Source: UBA9676 sp963730065 (GTDB lineage: Bacteria > Actinomycetota > Actinomycetes > Streptosporangiales > Streptosporangiaceae). Taken from it: DNA of 64,000 nt. The notes under the pieces were generated by a model, which saw only the letters and a program-made list of their open reading frames with translations, was not told the DNA's origin and did not search any database. This document shows, piece after piece, positions 1-8,323 of the stretch; within the stretch, counting starts at the first letter, position 1, and each line of letters begins with the position of its first letter. The stretch is taken from positions 1 through 64,000 of the forward strand of contig CAVSQL010000008.1 of the NCBI GenBank assembly GCA_963730065.1, in the 5' to 3' direction. The position numbers and the translations under genes are program-made.

Positions 1-961
1 CGTGCGAGGGCTCATTGGCGTTGACCCGCGGGTACAGGGCCCACTTGAAGTGCTTGAACAGGTCCGGCTTGTCGGCCTTCATCGACGGGTAGACGAACGG
101 GTAGTTCAGCTGGAAGGCCGCCGCGCCGCTCTCCATGGCCAGCCGGTTCTGGTCCTCCATCTGCACCGGCAGCGACGGGTCGGCCGCCGTCGAGGTGGCC
201 AGCCGCTTCATGATCTTCAAAGCGGTTACCGCGGGCGCCCCGAGTGCGACGTGCAGCCCGTCCGGCGTCAGGATGCTCCCGCCCGCGCTGGTGACCAGGG
301 TGTTGAACCAGACCGTGGAGCCCTCGTACTGCGCGCCCTGGATCTCGATCAGGTGCGGCTTGCCCTGCTTGGCCAGCTGCTCCGCGTCGCTGATCATCTG
401 GTCCCAGGTCTTGGGCGGGGTCTTCACCAGGTCGGAGCGGTACCACAGCAGCTGGGTGTTGCTGTTGTAGGGCACCGCGTAGAGCTTGCCTTTCCAGGTG
501 GCGGTCTCGAGCGGGGCCTTCAGCGTGCCGTTCTCCGCCTGCTGCTTGTTGGTGCCGGTCCAGGGCAGGATCCAGCCGGCCTCGGCGAACTCTGCCTCCC
601 AGGTCACGTCCAGGCCGAGGATGTCCATCGAGGGGTCGGCCGCGGCCAGCCGCCGCGCCAGCTGCAGCCGCTGGTCGTCGGCGGCTTTCGGCAGCTTGTT
701 GTAGGTGATGGTGTACTTGCCACCGCTCTGCTTGCTGCAGTTGGTGACCGCCGTCGCGACGGCACCTGAGGGGTCGTCGAAGCTGTAGAAGTTGATCGTT
801 GCGCCGGTGCCCGCGCTGCTGGTGCCGCAGGCGGCGAGCGCCGTGGAGGCCAGGGCGGCGCCGACCACGCCGGCGCCGAAACACCTGAGGCGGGACACGC
901 GCCGGGAGGCTTCGCGCCTCCGGGGCCGCTGCGACATGCTCCTGCCACCGCTGTCAGCCAT
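1..961 (-). CDS. Sugar ABC transporter substrate-binding lipoprotein (partial, C-terminus beyond the left edge)
   Basis: The reading frame stays open to position 1, so the gene is cut by the window edge and about 320 N-terminal residues are visible. It starts with a twin-arginine-free, Arg-rich n-region, a short hydrophobic stretch and a lipobox ending LAAC-GTSS, so the protein is probably lipid-anchored outside the membrane. The mature part (INFYSFDDPSG, then YNKLPKAADDQRLQLARRLA, DILGLDVTWEAEFAEAGW) has the family-1 extracellular solute-binding pattern used for oligosaccharides. Starts are possible at 964/961 (GGAGGG just upstream) or at 937, where AGGAG sits 3-4 bases before ATG. It lies 50 bp downstream of the LacI-family gene in the same direction, so permease genes are expected past the edge. 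The sugar is not known. Confidence 0.88.
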   Translation of the reverse strand, partial: MADSGGRSMSQRPRRREASRRVSRLRCFGAGVVGAALASTALAACGTSSAGTGATINFYSFDDPSGAVATAVTNCSKQSGGKYTITYNKLPKAADDQRLQLARRLAAADPSMDILGLDVTWEAEFAEAGWILPWTGTNKQQAENGTLKAPLETATWKGKLYAVPYNSNTQLLWYRSDLVKTPPKTWDQMISDAEQLAKQGKPHLIEIQGAQYEGSTVWFNTLVTSAGGSILTPDGLHVALGAPAVTALKIMKRLATSTAADPSLPVQMEDQNRLAMESGAAAFQLNYPFVYPSMKADKPDLFKHFKWALYPRVNANEPSH

Positions 962-1011
962 CATCCCTCCATCCAGTGCCCCTGGTGGCTAGGCCGCCAA
1001 GGGCGCGACAA

Positions 1012-2121
1012 CTAGGTTGTTCTTCCGGCCGCGCCGGCCCCGGTCATGCGCGCGGCGTTCCCGGCGTTGGCACCGGCCGGCGACGGCCCGGACCCGCGCA
1101 GTCTCGCGGTGCTCGAGCGGTGCACGACCTCCAGTGGCAGCTGCTGCCGCTGCGGGCCGATCGGCTCGCCCCGCAGCAGCGCGCACAGCCGTCGCGCGGC
1201 CTCGGCGCCGCTGTCCTCCAGCGGCTGGCGCACCGTGCTCAGGCCGAGCAGCATCGCGGACTCGATGTCGTCGAAGCCGATCACGGACAGCTCGCCGGGG
1301 ACCGGCCGCCCGGCCCGGTCGGCCGCGGCGAGAACCCCCATCGCCTGCGTGTCCGACGCCGCGAAGATCGCCGAGGGCGGATCGGGCAGCGACAGCAGCT
1401 CGGTGGCGAGCGCCTCGGCGTTCGCCGCGCCGTGCGGGCCGCGCCGCACCAGGCCGGCGTCGTGGCCGATGCCCGCCCCCGCCAGGGCCTCCTGGTATCC
1501 GCGCAGCCGCTCGTTCGACGCCGTGAAGCCCAGGTGGTCGCGTGCGGCCAGGCGCCGGGTGTCGCCGACGAAGCCGATCCGCCGGTGCCCGAGCGAGAGC
1601 AGGTGTTCGGTCGCCATCCGGCCACCCGCGGCGTCGTCGGTGACGGTGTGCGGGACGCGCGCGAACGCCACGTCGACGGCGACCAGCGGCACGCCGGCCC
1701 GCCGGAACAGCGCCAGCCACCGCCGGGACATGCGCAGCGAGACCACGATCACGCCGTCCACCCGGTACCTGCTGGTCAGCGCGGTCAGGTGGTGATCCCG
1801 CTGCCCCGCGGTGTCCACGTTGCACACCACGGTGTCGTAACCCTGCTCGTCGAGAACGGTCAGGGCGCCGGCCAGCCGCATCACGGCCGACGGCGTGGTC
1901 AGGTGCGGCACGACGATCGCGACCGTCCGCGGCGTGCCCCGGGACAGCGATGCGGCGAGGTAACTCGGCCGGTAGCCCAGCTGCTTGATGACGCCCAGGA
2001 CGGTGCGCCTCGTCGACTCCCGCACGTTCGCCCCGCCGTTGATCACCCGCGAGACCGTGCCGACCCCAACGCCCGACGCGGCAGCCACATCGGCGATGGT
2101 CACCCGCCCTGAAGGCGCCAT
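1012..2121 (-). CDS. LacI-family transcriptional regulator
   Basis: This is a 369-residue sugar-responsive repressor. The N-terminus reads VTIADVAAASGVGVGTVSRV, the LacI helix-turn-helix, followed by the hinge helix (PSYLAASLSRG) and a periplasmic-binding-like sensor domain with SVIGFDDIESAMLLGLSTVRQP, the usual inducer-cleft and dimer signature. The start at 2121 is chosen because GGGAGG stands 4-5 bases upstream and the protein then begins a few residues before the HTH; the frame is open further upstream but those residues are not conserved. The C-terminus has a low-complexity tail of about 30 residues. It heads an apparent operon with the substrate-binding protein, and a palindromic operator lies about 40 bp upstream, which points to autoregulation by a sugar. 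Confidence 0.93.
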   Translation of the reverse strand: MAPSGRVTIADVAAASGVGVGTVSRVINGGANVRESTRRTVLGVIKQLGYRPSYLAASLSRGTPRTVAIVVPHLTTPSAVMRLAGALTVLDEQGYDTVVCNVDTAGQRDHHLTALTSRYRVDGVIVVSLRMSRRWLALFRRAGVPLVAVDVAFARVPHTVTDDAAGGRMATEHLLSLGHRRIGFVGDTRRLAARDHLGFTASNERLRGYQEALAGAGIGHDAGLVRRGPHGAANAEALATELLSLPDPPSAIFAASDTQAMGVLAAADRAGRPVPGELSVIGFDDIESAMLLGLSTVRQPLEDSGAEAARRLCALLRGEPIGPQRQQLPLEVVHRSSTARLRGSGPSPAGANAGNAARMTGAGAAGRTT

Positions 2122-2159
2122 CTGACCTCCCGCGTGCCGGAACCAGCGAGCCAGTGTTT

Positions 2160-2173
2160 TGGAACCGGTTCCA
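2160..2173. promoter_or_regulatory. Perfect 14-bp palindrome, probable LacI-family operator
   Basis: The sequence TGGAACCGGTTCCA is its own reverse complement and has the central CG typical of LacI-family operators. It lies 39 bp upstream of the regulator start. On the minus strand TTGACG (2212 to 2207) could act as a -35 element, followed after about 17 bases by GAAGAT, which would place the palindrome near or just downstream of the transcription start, a repressing position. Binding by the adjacent regulator is inferred. Confidence 0.72.
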
Positions 2174-2581
2174 TATCTGGAGATCTTCACCCCGCGTTTC
2201 AGCGCCGTCAAGACCTAGGCAACGGTGTCGACGGGCATCTTGTCCCGCAGGCGGGGATAGCGCTCTCACCGGGGACCGGCTCCAGGACCATGGGGAGAGA
2301 GCTTCCAGCCGGATCGCGGAGTAAACCAGCGCTCGTGCCTTAGTTGCCCGGCATCGGCATGATGGAGCCCGAATACGCCACGCCGTTCTAAGGTGCTGGC
2401 GCCCAGATCGGCGTCGCCGGTCAGGCAGAAACGGCGCCCGGCCCCGGCCACGTGGCTGAACAGCCTCACAACATCGCTGTACACCGGCACGAAACCCGGC
2501 ACAAGGGGCGAGTCCTTGGTTGTTACATTTTCGCGTCCTGCAATCGACACACAGTGACAGCGGGCGCCATGAGGCAGGCGG
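2174..2581. other. Intergenic stretch, promoter for the LacI operon plus a weak minus-strand open frame
   Basis: No confident gene is present. On the minus strand a frame running from about 2530 to 2266 encodes roughly 86 residues (for example VPGFVPVYSDVVRLFSHVAG) whose first two thirds show G/C-rich third positions before the bias fades, and it has no good ATG or GTG with a ribosome site. It may be a decayed gene or chance. A partial palindrome around AGCGCT lies near 2258-2263. Confidence 0.3.
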
Positions 2582-3643
2582 TCACGAGGTGACGGTGATC
2601 GTGCCGCTGCCCAGGACGGTGTCGCCGTCGTAGAGGACCGCGGCCTGACCGCGGGCGACGCCACGGGCCGGTGCCCGCAGCCGGATCCGGAGTTCCTCAC
2701 CGTCGAGGTGCGCGGTAGCGGGGTGGACCTCGCCGTGCGCCCGCAGCTGGACCAGGCAGTCGCGGCGCCCGCGGGGCGGCTCGCACCCGGTCCAGACCGG
2801 CCGGTCCGCCACGATGCCGAGCACATCGAGGGACTCGCGCGGGCCGACGGTAACCGTCCGGGTCGCGGGCTGGATGTCCAGGACATAACGGGGCCTGCCG
2901 TCGCTGGCCGGGCCGCCGACCCGCAGCCCCTTGCGCTGCCCGATGGTGAACCCGTACGTGCCGTCATGCGTGCCGAGCGGCGTGCCGTCCTGCGCCACGA
3001 TGCTCCCGGGTGCGCTGCCCAGGCGGGCGGCCAGGAACCCCCTGGTGTCCCCGTCGGGGATGAAGCAGACATCGTGGCTGTCCGGCTTGTCGGCGACGGC
3101 CAGCCCCCGTCCCGCCGCCTCGGCCCTGACCTCGTCCTTGGTGGACCCGCCGAGCGGGAACAGGGCCCGGTCAAGCTGCCCGCGGTTGAGCACCGCCAGC
3201 ACATACGACTGGTCCTTGGCCGGGTCCACGCTGCGCCGCAGCCTCCCCCGCTCCAGCCGCGCGTGGTGGCCGGTGCACACGGCGTCGAAGCCGAGCGCCA
3301 CCGCCCGGTCGAGCACGGCCGCGAACTTGATCTTCTCGTTGCACCGCAAACACGGGTTCGGAGTCCGCCCTTCCGCGTACTCCGCCACAAAATCCGCCAC
3401 GACATCCCGGTCGAACCGCTCCGCCATGTCCCACACATAAAACGGGATCCCGATCACGTCGGCGGCCCGCCGCGCATCCCGCGCGTCCTCCAGCGTGCAG
3501 CACCCCCGCGCCCCGGACCGGTACGACCGCGGGTTACTCGACAATGCCAGATGAACCCCGGTCACCTCATGCCCGGCGTCCACCGCCCGCGCAGCAGCCA
3601 CAGCGGAGTCCACCCCGCCCGACATAGCCGCCAGCACCCGCAC
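2582..3643 (-). CDS. mnmA: tRNA 2-thiouridine(34) synthase MnmA
   Basis: MnmA thiolates the wobble uridine of Lys, Glu and Gln tRNAs in the cytoplasm, using ATP and sulfur relayed from a cysteine desulfurase. The PP-loop motif MSGGVDSAVAAARA is at the N-terminus; the catalytic cysteines are in NPCLRCNEKIKF and DVCFIPDGDTRG, and the tRNA-binding YGFTIGQRKGL and the C-terminal beta-barrel follow. The length of 353 residues is normal. GTG at 3643 is preferred because GGAAGG stands 8 bases upstream and the protein then starts VRVLAAMSGG as in other actinobacteria; the frame is open upstream to 3766. The cysteine desulfurase upstream on the same strand is the likely sulfur donor. Confidence 0.96.
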   Translation of the reverse strand: MRVLAAMSGGVDSAVAAARAVDAGHEVTGVHLALSSNPRSYRSGARGCCTLEDARDARRAADVIGIPFYVWDMAERFDRDVVADFVAEYAEGRTPNPCLRCNEKIKFAAVLDRAVALGFDAVCTGHHARLERGRLRRSVDPAKDQSYVLAVLNRGQLDRALFPLGGSTKDEVRAEAAGRGLAVADKPDSHDVCFIPDGDTRGFLAARLGSAPGSIVAQDGTPLGTHDGTYGFTIGQRKGLRVGGPASDGRPRYVLDIQPATRTVTVGPRESLDVLGIVADRPVWTGCEPPRGRRDCLVQLRAHGEVHPATAHLDGEELRIRLRAPARGVARGQAAVLYDGDTVLGSGTITVTS

Positions 3644-4117
3644 TCGAGTCACCTTCCAAGCAACTGCTCGCTTCTTCAGCCTATTGGCCCACGCTGCCGC
3701 GCTTGACCGTGCAGGTCCGCGGGACCGACACCGCGCACCCGATGGCTGGCATGACACCGTCGGCACTTCCCGCCATCGGCCCGAGACGCGCGGCGTTAGT
3801 GAATCAGGCGCGCCACGTTACGCCTTCGGGTGCACGCCATCGGCCCCGGTTGCGGCTGGGCTTAGACCCGCAGGCGGGCTCAGCCTGCACATGTCAGCCT
3901 GCGTGGAGCCGTGGCGTTCCGGTGGGAGCCGCGGGCGTAGCGTGCCCAGGCGGATGCGAGCACGGAGGCGCCTCGGGCCGATGGTGAATCAGCGTGAGCG
4001 GCCAATGCCAGCCCGCGGGCCCGCCGGGTTAGCCGCGGCGCCCGCCGGGGGCGTGAGCACGGCAACCCGCACGGCATGTGCCGTGGTGGCTCGAGTGGCG
4101 GGCAGCGTCGTTATGCA
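3644..4117. other. 474-bp gap between mnmA and iscS without a recognisable gene
   Basis: Short open frames exist on both strands but none has a codon bias, ribosome site or family resemblance that I can support. The stretch has somewhat lower G/C regularity than the flanking genes and contains GC-rich imperfect inverted repeats, for example around 3864-3885 (GCAGGCGGGCTCAGCCTGC). A related string occurs near 5389-5407. It may hold the mnmA promoter. Confidence 0.4.
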
Positions 4118-5284
4118 TCAGGACTTGTTGGCGCGGCGGGCGCGTTCGACGGCTTCGGCGATCACTGCGCCCAGCGCCTCCACGTCGGCCTCGGTGGAGG
4201 TGGAGCCGAGCGAGAAGCGGAGGGAGCTGCGCGCGCGGGCCTCGTCGGCGCCCATGGCGAGCAGGACGTGGCTGGGCTGGGCCACTCCGGCGGTGCAGGC
4301 CGAGCCGGTGGAGCAAGCGATGCCCTTCGCGTCGAGCAGCATGAGCAGGGCGTCGCCCTCGCAGCCGGGGAAGGAGAAATGGGCGTTGCCCGGCAGCCGG
4401 CCGGGACCGGGCGGGGCCCCGTTGAGTATGGCGTCGGGCACCGCCGCGAGCACCCGCCCGATGAGCTGGTCGCGGAGCGCGGCCAGCCGCGCCGCTTCCT
4501 CCTCCTGCCGCTTGACAGCGATCTGGGCGGCGACCGCGAACGCCGCGATCGCGGGCGCGTCGAGAGTCCCAGAGCGCACGTCCCGTTCCTGGCCGCCGCC
4601 GTGCAGCACCGGCACCGGCTCGATCCCCCGGGCGAGCAGCAGCGCGCCGACCCCGACCGGCCCGCCGATCTTGTGGCCGGAGAGGGTGAGCGCGTCCACC
4701 CCGCTGGCGGCGAAGTTCACCGGCAACTGCCCGGCCGCCTGCACCGCGTCGGTGTGGAAGGGGATCTGGTGCTCGCGCGCGGCCGCGGCGAGTTCCGCGA
4801 TCGGCTGGATCGTGCCCACCTCGTTGTTCGCCCACATGACGCTGATCAGCGCGACGGCACCGGGATCTGGGGCGACGGCCGCCCGCAGCGTGCCCGGCCG
4901 CAGGAGGCCATCGGGGCCGACCGGGAGCCAGCGCACCTCTGCCGCCTCGTGGCTGGCCAGCCACTGGGCCGGGTCGAGCACCGCGTGGTGCTCGATGGCG
5001 GTGACCAGCACCTTGCGCCGCCGTGTGCCTGCTGCACGACGGGCCCAGTACAGGCCCTTCACCGCGAGGTTGTCGGCCTCGGTCCCGCCGCTGGTGAAGA
5101 CCACCTCGCTGGGCCGGGCCCCGTAGGCCTCGGCGATCCGCTCGCGGGCCTCCTCGACCACCCGGCGGGCCCGGCGGCCGGCGTTGTGCAGGGAGGAGGG
5201 GTTGCCGAGGTGCGCGAGCTCGGCCGTCATCACGGCGATGGCTTCGCCGATCATCGGCGTGGTCGCCGCGTGGTCCAGGTACAC
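4118..5284 (-). CDS. iscS: Cysteine desulfurase, NifS/IscS family
   Basis: A PLP enzyme that removes sulfur from L-cysteine as an enzyme-bound persulfide for tRNA thiolation and iron-sulfur assembly. The fold-type I signature is complete: YLDHAATTPM at the N-terminus, FTSGGTEADNLAVKG, the His of IEHHAVLD, the PLP lysine in DALTLSGHKIGGPVG, and the persulfide cysteine in IACSTGSACTAG. GTG at 5284 is chosen because the protein then starts VYLDHAATT and AGGA is upstream; ATG at 5338 is an alternative that would add 18 non-conserved residues. The neighbours mnmA downstream and etfA/etfB upstream repeat the order seen in mycobacteria, supporting the tRNA-thiolation link. Confidence 0.93.
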   Translation of the reverse strand: MYLDHAATTPMIGEAIAVMTAELAHLGNPSSLHNAGRRARRVVEEARERIAEAYGARPSEVVFTSGGTEADNLAVKGLYWARRAAGTRRRKVLVTAIEHHAVLDPAQWLASHEAAEVRWLPVGPDGLLRPGTLRAAVAPDPGAVALISVMWANNEVGTIQPIAELAAAAREHQIPFHTDAVQAAGQLPVNFAASGVDALTLSGHKIGGPVGVGALLLARGIEPVPVLHGGGQERDVRSGTLDAPAIAAFAVAAQIAVKRQEEEAARLAALRDQLIGRVLAAVPDAILNGAPPGPGRLPGNAHFSFPGCEGDALLMLLDAKGIACSTGSACTAGVAQPSHVLLAMGADEARARSSLRFSLGSTSTEADVEALGAVIAEAVERARRANKS

Positions 5285-5417
5285 CAGGCATTCCTGCCTC
5301 TGACCTGGGCTCCCGCCCTCGTTACCTGAGTTCCCCATGACGGCCACAAGCCTAGCTGTAGTTCTGGTCATCGGCTGCGGCCCAGCGCCAGCCCGCAGGC
5401 GTGCTCGGGCGCCGCCT

Positions 5418-6389
5418 TCAGGACTCCCGGTGCCGGGCGATCTCGTCAGTGAGCTGGGGGACGACGTTGAACAGGTCGCCGACGACCCCGAAGTCGGCCA
5501 GCTCGAAGATGGGCGCCTCGGGGTCCTTGTTGATCACCATGATTGTCTTGGAGGTCTGCATCCCGGCCCGGTGCTGTATCGCGCCCGAGATGCCCACCGC
5601 CAGGTAGAGCTGGGGCGAGACGGTCTTGCCGGTCTGCCCGACCTGGAACTGGTGCGGGTACCAGCCGGCGTCGGTGGCGGCACGCGAGGCCCCCACGGCG
5701 GCGCCGAGTGAGTCAGCGAGCTTCTCGATCAGCGCGAAGTTCTCGGCGTTGCCGACCCCGCGGCCGCCCGAGACCACGATGGCCGCCTCGGTCAGGTCCG
5801 GCCGCTCGCCGCGTTGCGCCACCACCCGCTCGGTGATGCGGGCCGTCTTGGCTACCTCGCTCAGCTCGACCCCGGCCCGCTCCAGCGCGGCCGCGCCCTC
5901 GGCGGGCTCCGGGGCGGCCGAGTTCGGCCGCACCGCCACGATCGGCGTGCCGCTCCGCACACGCGACTGGACGATGATCGCCCCGCCGAAGATGGACTGC
6001 TCGGCCACCGGTCCCGGGCCATCGTCCGCCGGAGTCAGGCCCACCGCGTCGGTGAGCACTCCCGAGGAGATCTTGACCGCGAGCCGCCCGGCGATCTCCT
6101 TGCCCTCGGCCGTGGCCGCGACCAGGACGGCGGCCGGCTCCGTCCGCCCGGCCAGGGACGCGAGCACCTCAGCGGCGGGGGCGGCCACGTAGTCGTCCAG
6201 GCCCTCGCCGTCCGCCACGTAGACCTTGGCCGCGCCGAACTCGGCGAGCCGCTCCCGGCCACCTTCCGCGCCGCCGCCCAGCCAGACCACGGCGGGCTCA
6301 CCGAGCCGGCGGGCGAGGGTCAGCAGCTCGAGAGTGACCTTCTTGACCGTCTCGCCGTCATGCTCGGCGAGAACAAGGACCTCAGCCAT
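5418..6389 (-). CDS. etfA: Electron transfer flavoprotein alpha subunit
   Basis: EtfA pairs with EtfB to carry electrons from acyl-CoA dehydrogenases to the respiratory chain. The N-terminal domain starts MAEVLVLAEHDGETVKK, and the C-terminal FAD-binding domain carries the diagnostic VVSGGRGVGNAENF, GASRAATDAGWYPHQFQVGQ, the loop GKTVSPQLYLAVGISGAIQH and KTIMVINKDPEAPIFELADF. The 323-residue length is standard. The gene begins 21 bp after etfB ends, so the two are co-transcribed. A GGAGGA lies about 12 bases before the ATG. Acyl-CoA dehydrogenase partners are not in the window. Confidence 0.97.
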   Translation of the reverse strand: MAEVLVLAEHDGETVKKVTLELLTLARRLGEPAVVWLGGGAEGGRERLAEFGAAKVYVADGEGLDDYVAAPAAEVLASLAGRTEPAAVLVAATAEGKEIAGRLAVKISSGVLTDAVGLTPADDGPGPVAEQSIFGGAIIVQSRVRSGTPIVAVRPNSAAPEPAEGAAALERAGVELSEVAKTARITERVVAQRGERPDLTEAAIVVSGGRGVGNAENFALIEKLADSLGAAVGASRAATDAGWYPHQFQVGQTGKTVSPQLYLAVGISGAIQHRAGMQTSKTIMVINKDPEAPIFELADFGVVGDLFNVVPQLTDEIARHRES

Positions 6390-6410
6390 GAATTCGCACG
6401 TCCTCCGGGC

Positions 6411-7190
6411 TCAGATGAACTTCTGGGTGGCGAGGAACTCGGCCGCCTTGACGCCGCCGTCGCCGTCGTCCTTGACAATCGTGCCGGCCTGCCGCGGCGG
6501 CCGCTTGGCGAAGCTGACCACCTCGGTCGCGGCCGCGCCCAGCCCTACCTGGCCCGGGTCGATCCCGGCGTCGGCCACGCTCAGGATCTCGACCGGCTTC
6601 TTCTTGGCCGCCATGATCCCCTTGAAGGACGGGTAGCGCGGTTCGTTGATCTTCTCGACCACGCTGACCACCGCGGGCAGGGTCGCCTCGACCTTGTCGT
6701 AGCCGTATTCGGTCTGGCGCTGGATCGAGATCGCGGACCCGTCGGTCTCGACCTTGCTGGCCAGCGAGAGCTGCGGGACACCGAGGCGCTCGGCCAGCAT
6801 CGCGGCCATGACACCCATCCGGGCGTCGGTCGATTCCGAGCCGAGGATGACCAGGTCGAACCCGATCCGGCCGAGCACGGTGGCCAGCGCCAGCGAGGTG
6901 GCCAGCGCGTCGGACCCGGCAAGCTGGTCGTCGACCAGGTGAACCGCCTTGTCGGCGCCCATCGACAGGGCCTTGCGGATGGACTCGCTGGCCTTGTCCG
7001 GGCCCATGGACAGGATGGTCACCTCGCCCCCGTGCGCCTCGGCGAGACGCAGGCCTTCCTCGATCGCGTACTCGTCAAGCTCGTTGATGACCCCGTCCGG
7101 CGTGGCCCGGTCAAGCGCGGAGTCCTCCGCCCGCAGGGTGCGTTCCGCCCAGGTATCGGGGACCTGCTTCATGCAGACGACGATATTCAT
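6411..7190 (-). CDS. etfB: Electron transfer flavoprotein beta subunit
   Basis: EtfB forms the heterodimer with EtfA and binds AMP. The start MNIVVCMKQVPDTWAERTL is the family N-terminus; the AMP-binding and dehydrogenase-recognition part reads VILGSESTDARMGVMAAMLA and the loop around LGVPQLSLASKV follows. At 259 residues it is of normal size. It is the first gene of the etfBA pair; folD ends 177 bp upstream on the same strand, leaving room for a separate promoter and for the inverted repeat at 7353-7372. A ribosome site GGAGG is about 12 bases before the ATG, slightly far. Confidence 0.97.
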   Translation of the reverse strand: MNIVVCMKQVPDTWAERTLRAEDSALDRATPDGVINELDEYAIEEGLRLAEAHGGEVTILSMGPDKASESIRKALSMGADKAVHLVDDQLAGSDALATSLALATVLGRIGFDLVILGSESTDARMGVMAAMLAERLGVPQLSLASKVETDGSAISIQRQTEYGYDKVEATLPAVVSVVEKINEPRYPSFKGIMAAKKKPVEILSVADAGIDPGQVGLGAAATEVVSFAKRPPRQAGTIVKDDGDGGVKAAEFLATQKFI

Positions 7191-7352
7191 GACCGGCGGC
7201 CGACCTCCTGCCCTCTGCTTCCGCGAATGGCACCCGGCAAAGTCCGGGCACCGCTAAGACTGCCAAACGCGGCGGCCAGCCGCGGCTCCGGGGTCTTCCC
7301 ACCATGCCGCCAGCGGGCGCTCCGCGCACATCCAGCACGTGGCGCGCAAATG

Positions 7353-7372
7353 TTACTAGCAAGTAGCTTACT
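7353..7372. promoter_or_regulatory. Inverted repeat TTACT-AGCA-AGTAG plus a further TTACT half-site
   Basis: Between folD and etfB the sequence TTACTAGCAAGTAG (7353-7366) is an inverted repeat with one mismatch in five, followed by a second TTACT at 7368-7372 that includes the folD stop codon. TTACT-type inverted repeats are common TetR-family operators near fatty-acid genes, so control of etfBA is a reasonable guess. The site is about 160 bp before etfB. No regulator gene is adjacent. Confidence 0.35.
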
Positions 7373-8222
7373 GGCCAAGGCGCTGCTCGGCCGCGTCGAC
7401 CACGTTGGCGAGCAGCATCGCACGGGTCATCGGCCCGACCCCGCCGGGCATCGGCGCCAGGTACCCGGCCACCTCCGCCACCTCCGGCGCGACGTCACCC
7501 ACCAGCCCGGCGTCGGTCCGGGTGATGCCGACGTCCAGCACAGCCGCCCCGGGCTTGACCATGTCCGCGGTGAGCAGGCCGGGCCGGCCGGCCGCCACCA
7601 CCACGATGTCGGCCCGCCGGGTGTGCCCGGGCAGGTCTTTGGTCCCGGTGTGGGTGAGGGTGACGGTCGCGTTCTCGCTGCGCCGGGTGAGCAGCAGGCC
7701 CAGCGCCCGCCCGACGGTGATCCCGCGCCCGATCACCGTGACGTCGGCGCCCGCGATCGGCACATCGTAGCGGCGCAGCAGCTCCACGATCCCGCGGGGT
7801 GTGCACGGCAGCGGCCCCGGCTCACCGAGGACAAGCCGGCCCAGGCTGACCGGGTGCAGGCCATCGGCGTCCTTGGCCGGGTCCATCCGGTTCAGCACCC
7901 GGAGCGCGTCAAGACCGGCGGGCAGCGGCAGCTGCACGATGTATCCCGTGCACGCGGGATCCGCGTTCAGCTCGTCGATCACCGCCTCCACCTGCTCCTG
8001 GGTGGCGTCGGCCGGCAGGTCGCGGCGGATGCTGGCGATGCCCACCTGCACGGAGTCACGGTGCTTGCCGCCCACGTAGGCGTGGCTGCCGGGGTCGTCA
8101 CCGACCAGCACGGTGCCCAGGCCCGGCACGATGCCCGCCCGCGCCAGCGCCGCCACCCGCCGGGCGAGATCCTCCTTGATCGCCGCTGCGGTCGCCTTGC
8201 CGTCGAGAACCACGGCCGTCAT
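7368..8222 (-). CDS. folD: Bifunctional methylenetetrahydrofolate dehydrogenase / methenyltetrahydrofolate cyclohydrolase FolD
   Basis: FolD interconverts 5,10-methylene-THF and 10-formyl-THF, the one-carbon donor used by the neighbouring PurN and PurH. Signature stretches include VLVGDDPGSHAYVGGKHRDS (YVxxK with catalytic Lys), GYIVQLPLPAGLDALRVLNR, the PAKDADGLHPVSLGRL region, the Rossmann GRGITVGRALGLLLTRR and the C-terminal PMPGGVGPMTRAMLLANVV. Length is 284 residues, as expected. GGGAGG lies 7 bases before the ATG. It follows purH on the minus strand by 99 bp, forming a purN-purH-folD group. Confidence 0.97.
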   Translation of the reverse strand: MTAVVLDGKATAAAIKEDLARRVAALARAGIVPGLGTVLVGDDPGSHAYVGGKHRDSVQVGIASIRRDLPADATQEQVEAVIDELNADPACTGYIVQLPLPAGLDALRVLNRMDPAKDADGLHPVSLGRLVLGEPGPLPCTPRGIVELLRRYDVPIAGADVTVIGRGITVGRALGLLLTRRSENATVTLTHTGTKDLPGHTRRADIVVVAAGRPGLLTADMVKPGAAVLDVGITRTDAGLVGDVAPEVAEVAGYLAPMPGGVGPMTRAMLLANVVDAAEQRLGQ

Positions 8223-8283
8223 CGGGCGCCTCCCGCCCTCGCCGCCGCCGCACCTGCCGGGATGCTCATGAAACCCCTCTCGG

Positions 8284-8323
8284 ATCGCCAGTGCCTGTCG
8301 TCATCGCCAGTGCTTTTGTCGTC
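8284..8323. repeat. About 20-bp tandem duplication between folD and purH
   Basis: ATCGCCAGTGCCTGTCGTC at 8284-8302 is followed directly by a near copy, ATCGCCAGTGC-TTTTGTCGTC, at 8303-8323. The second copy reaches the purH stop codon. It looks like a local slippage duplication at the gene end. Confidence 0.6.

Noticed and set aside
3644..4117. Small genes in the mnmA-iscS gap
   Set aside because: Short frames on both strands lack ribosome sites, steady codon bias and recognisable motifs.
7191..7352. tRNA or riboswitch between folD and etfB
   Set aside because: No cloverleaf, T-arm consensus or known riboswitch core could be traced; only the TTACT inverted repeat at the folD end stands out.
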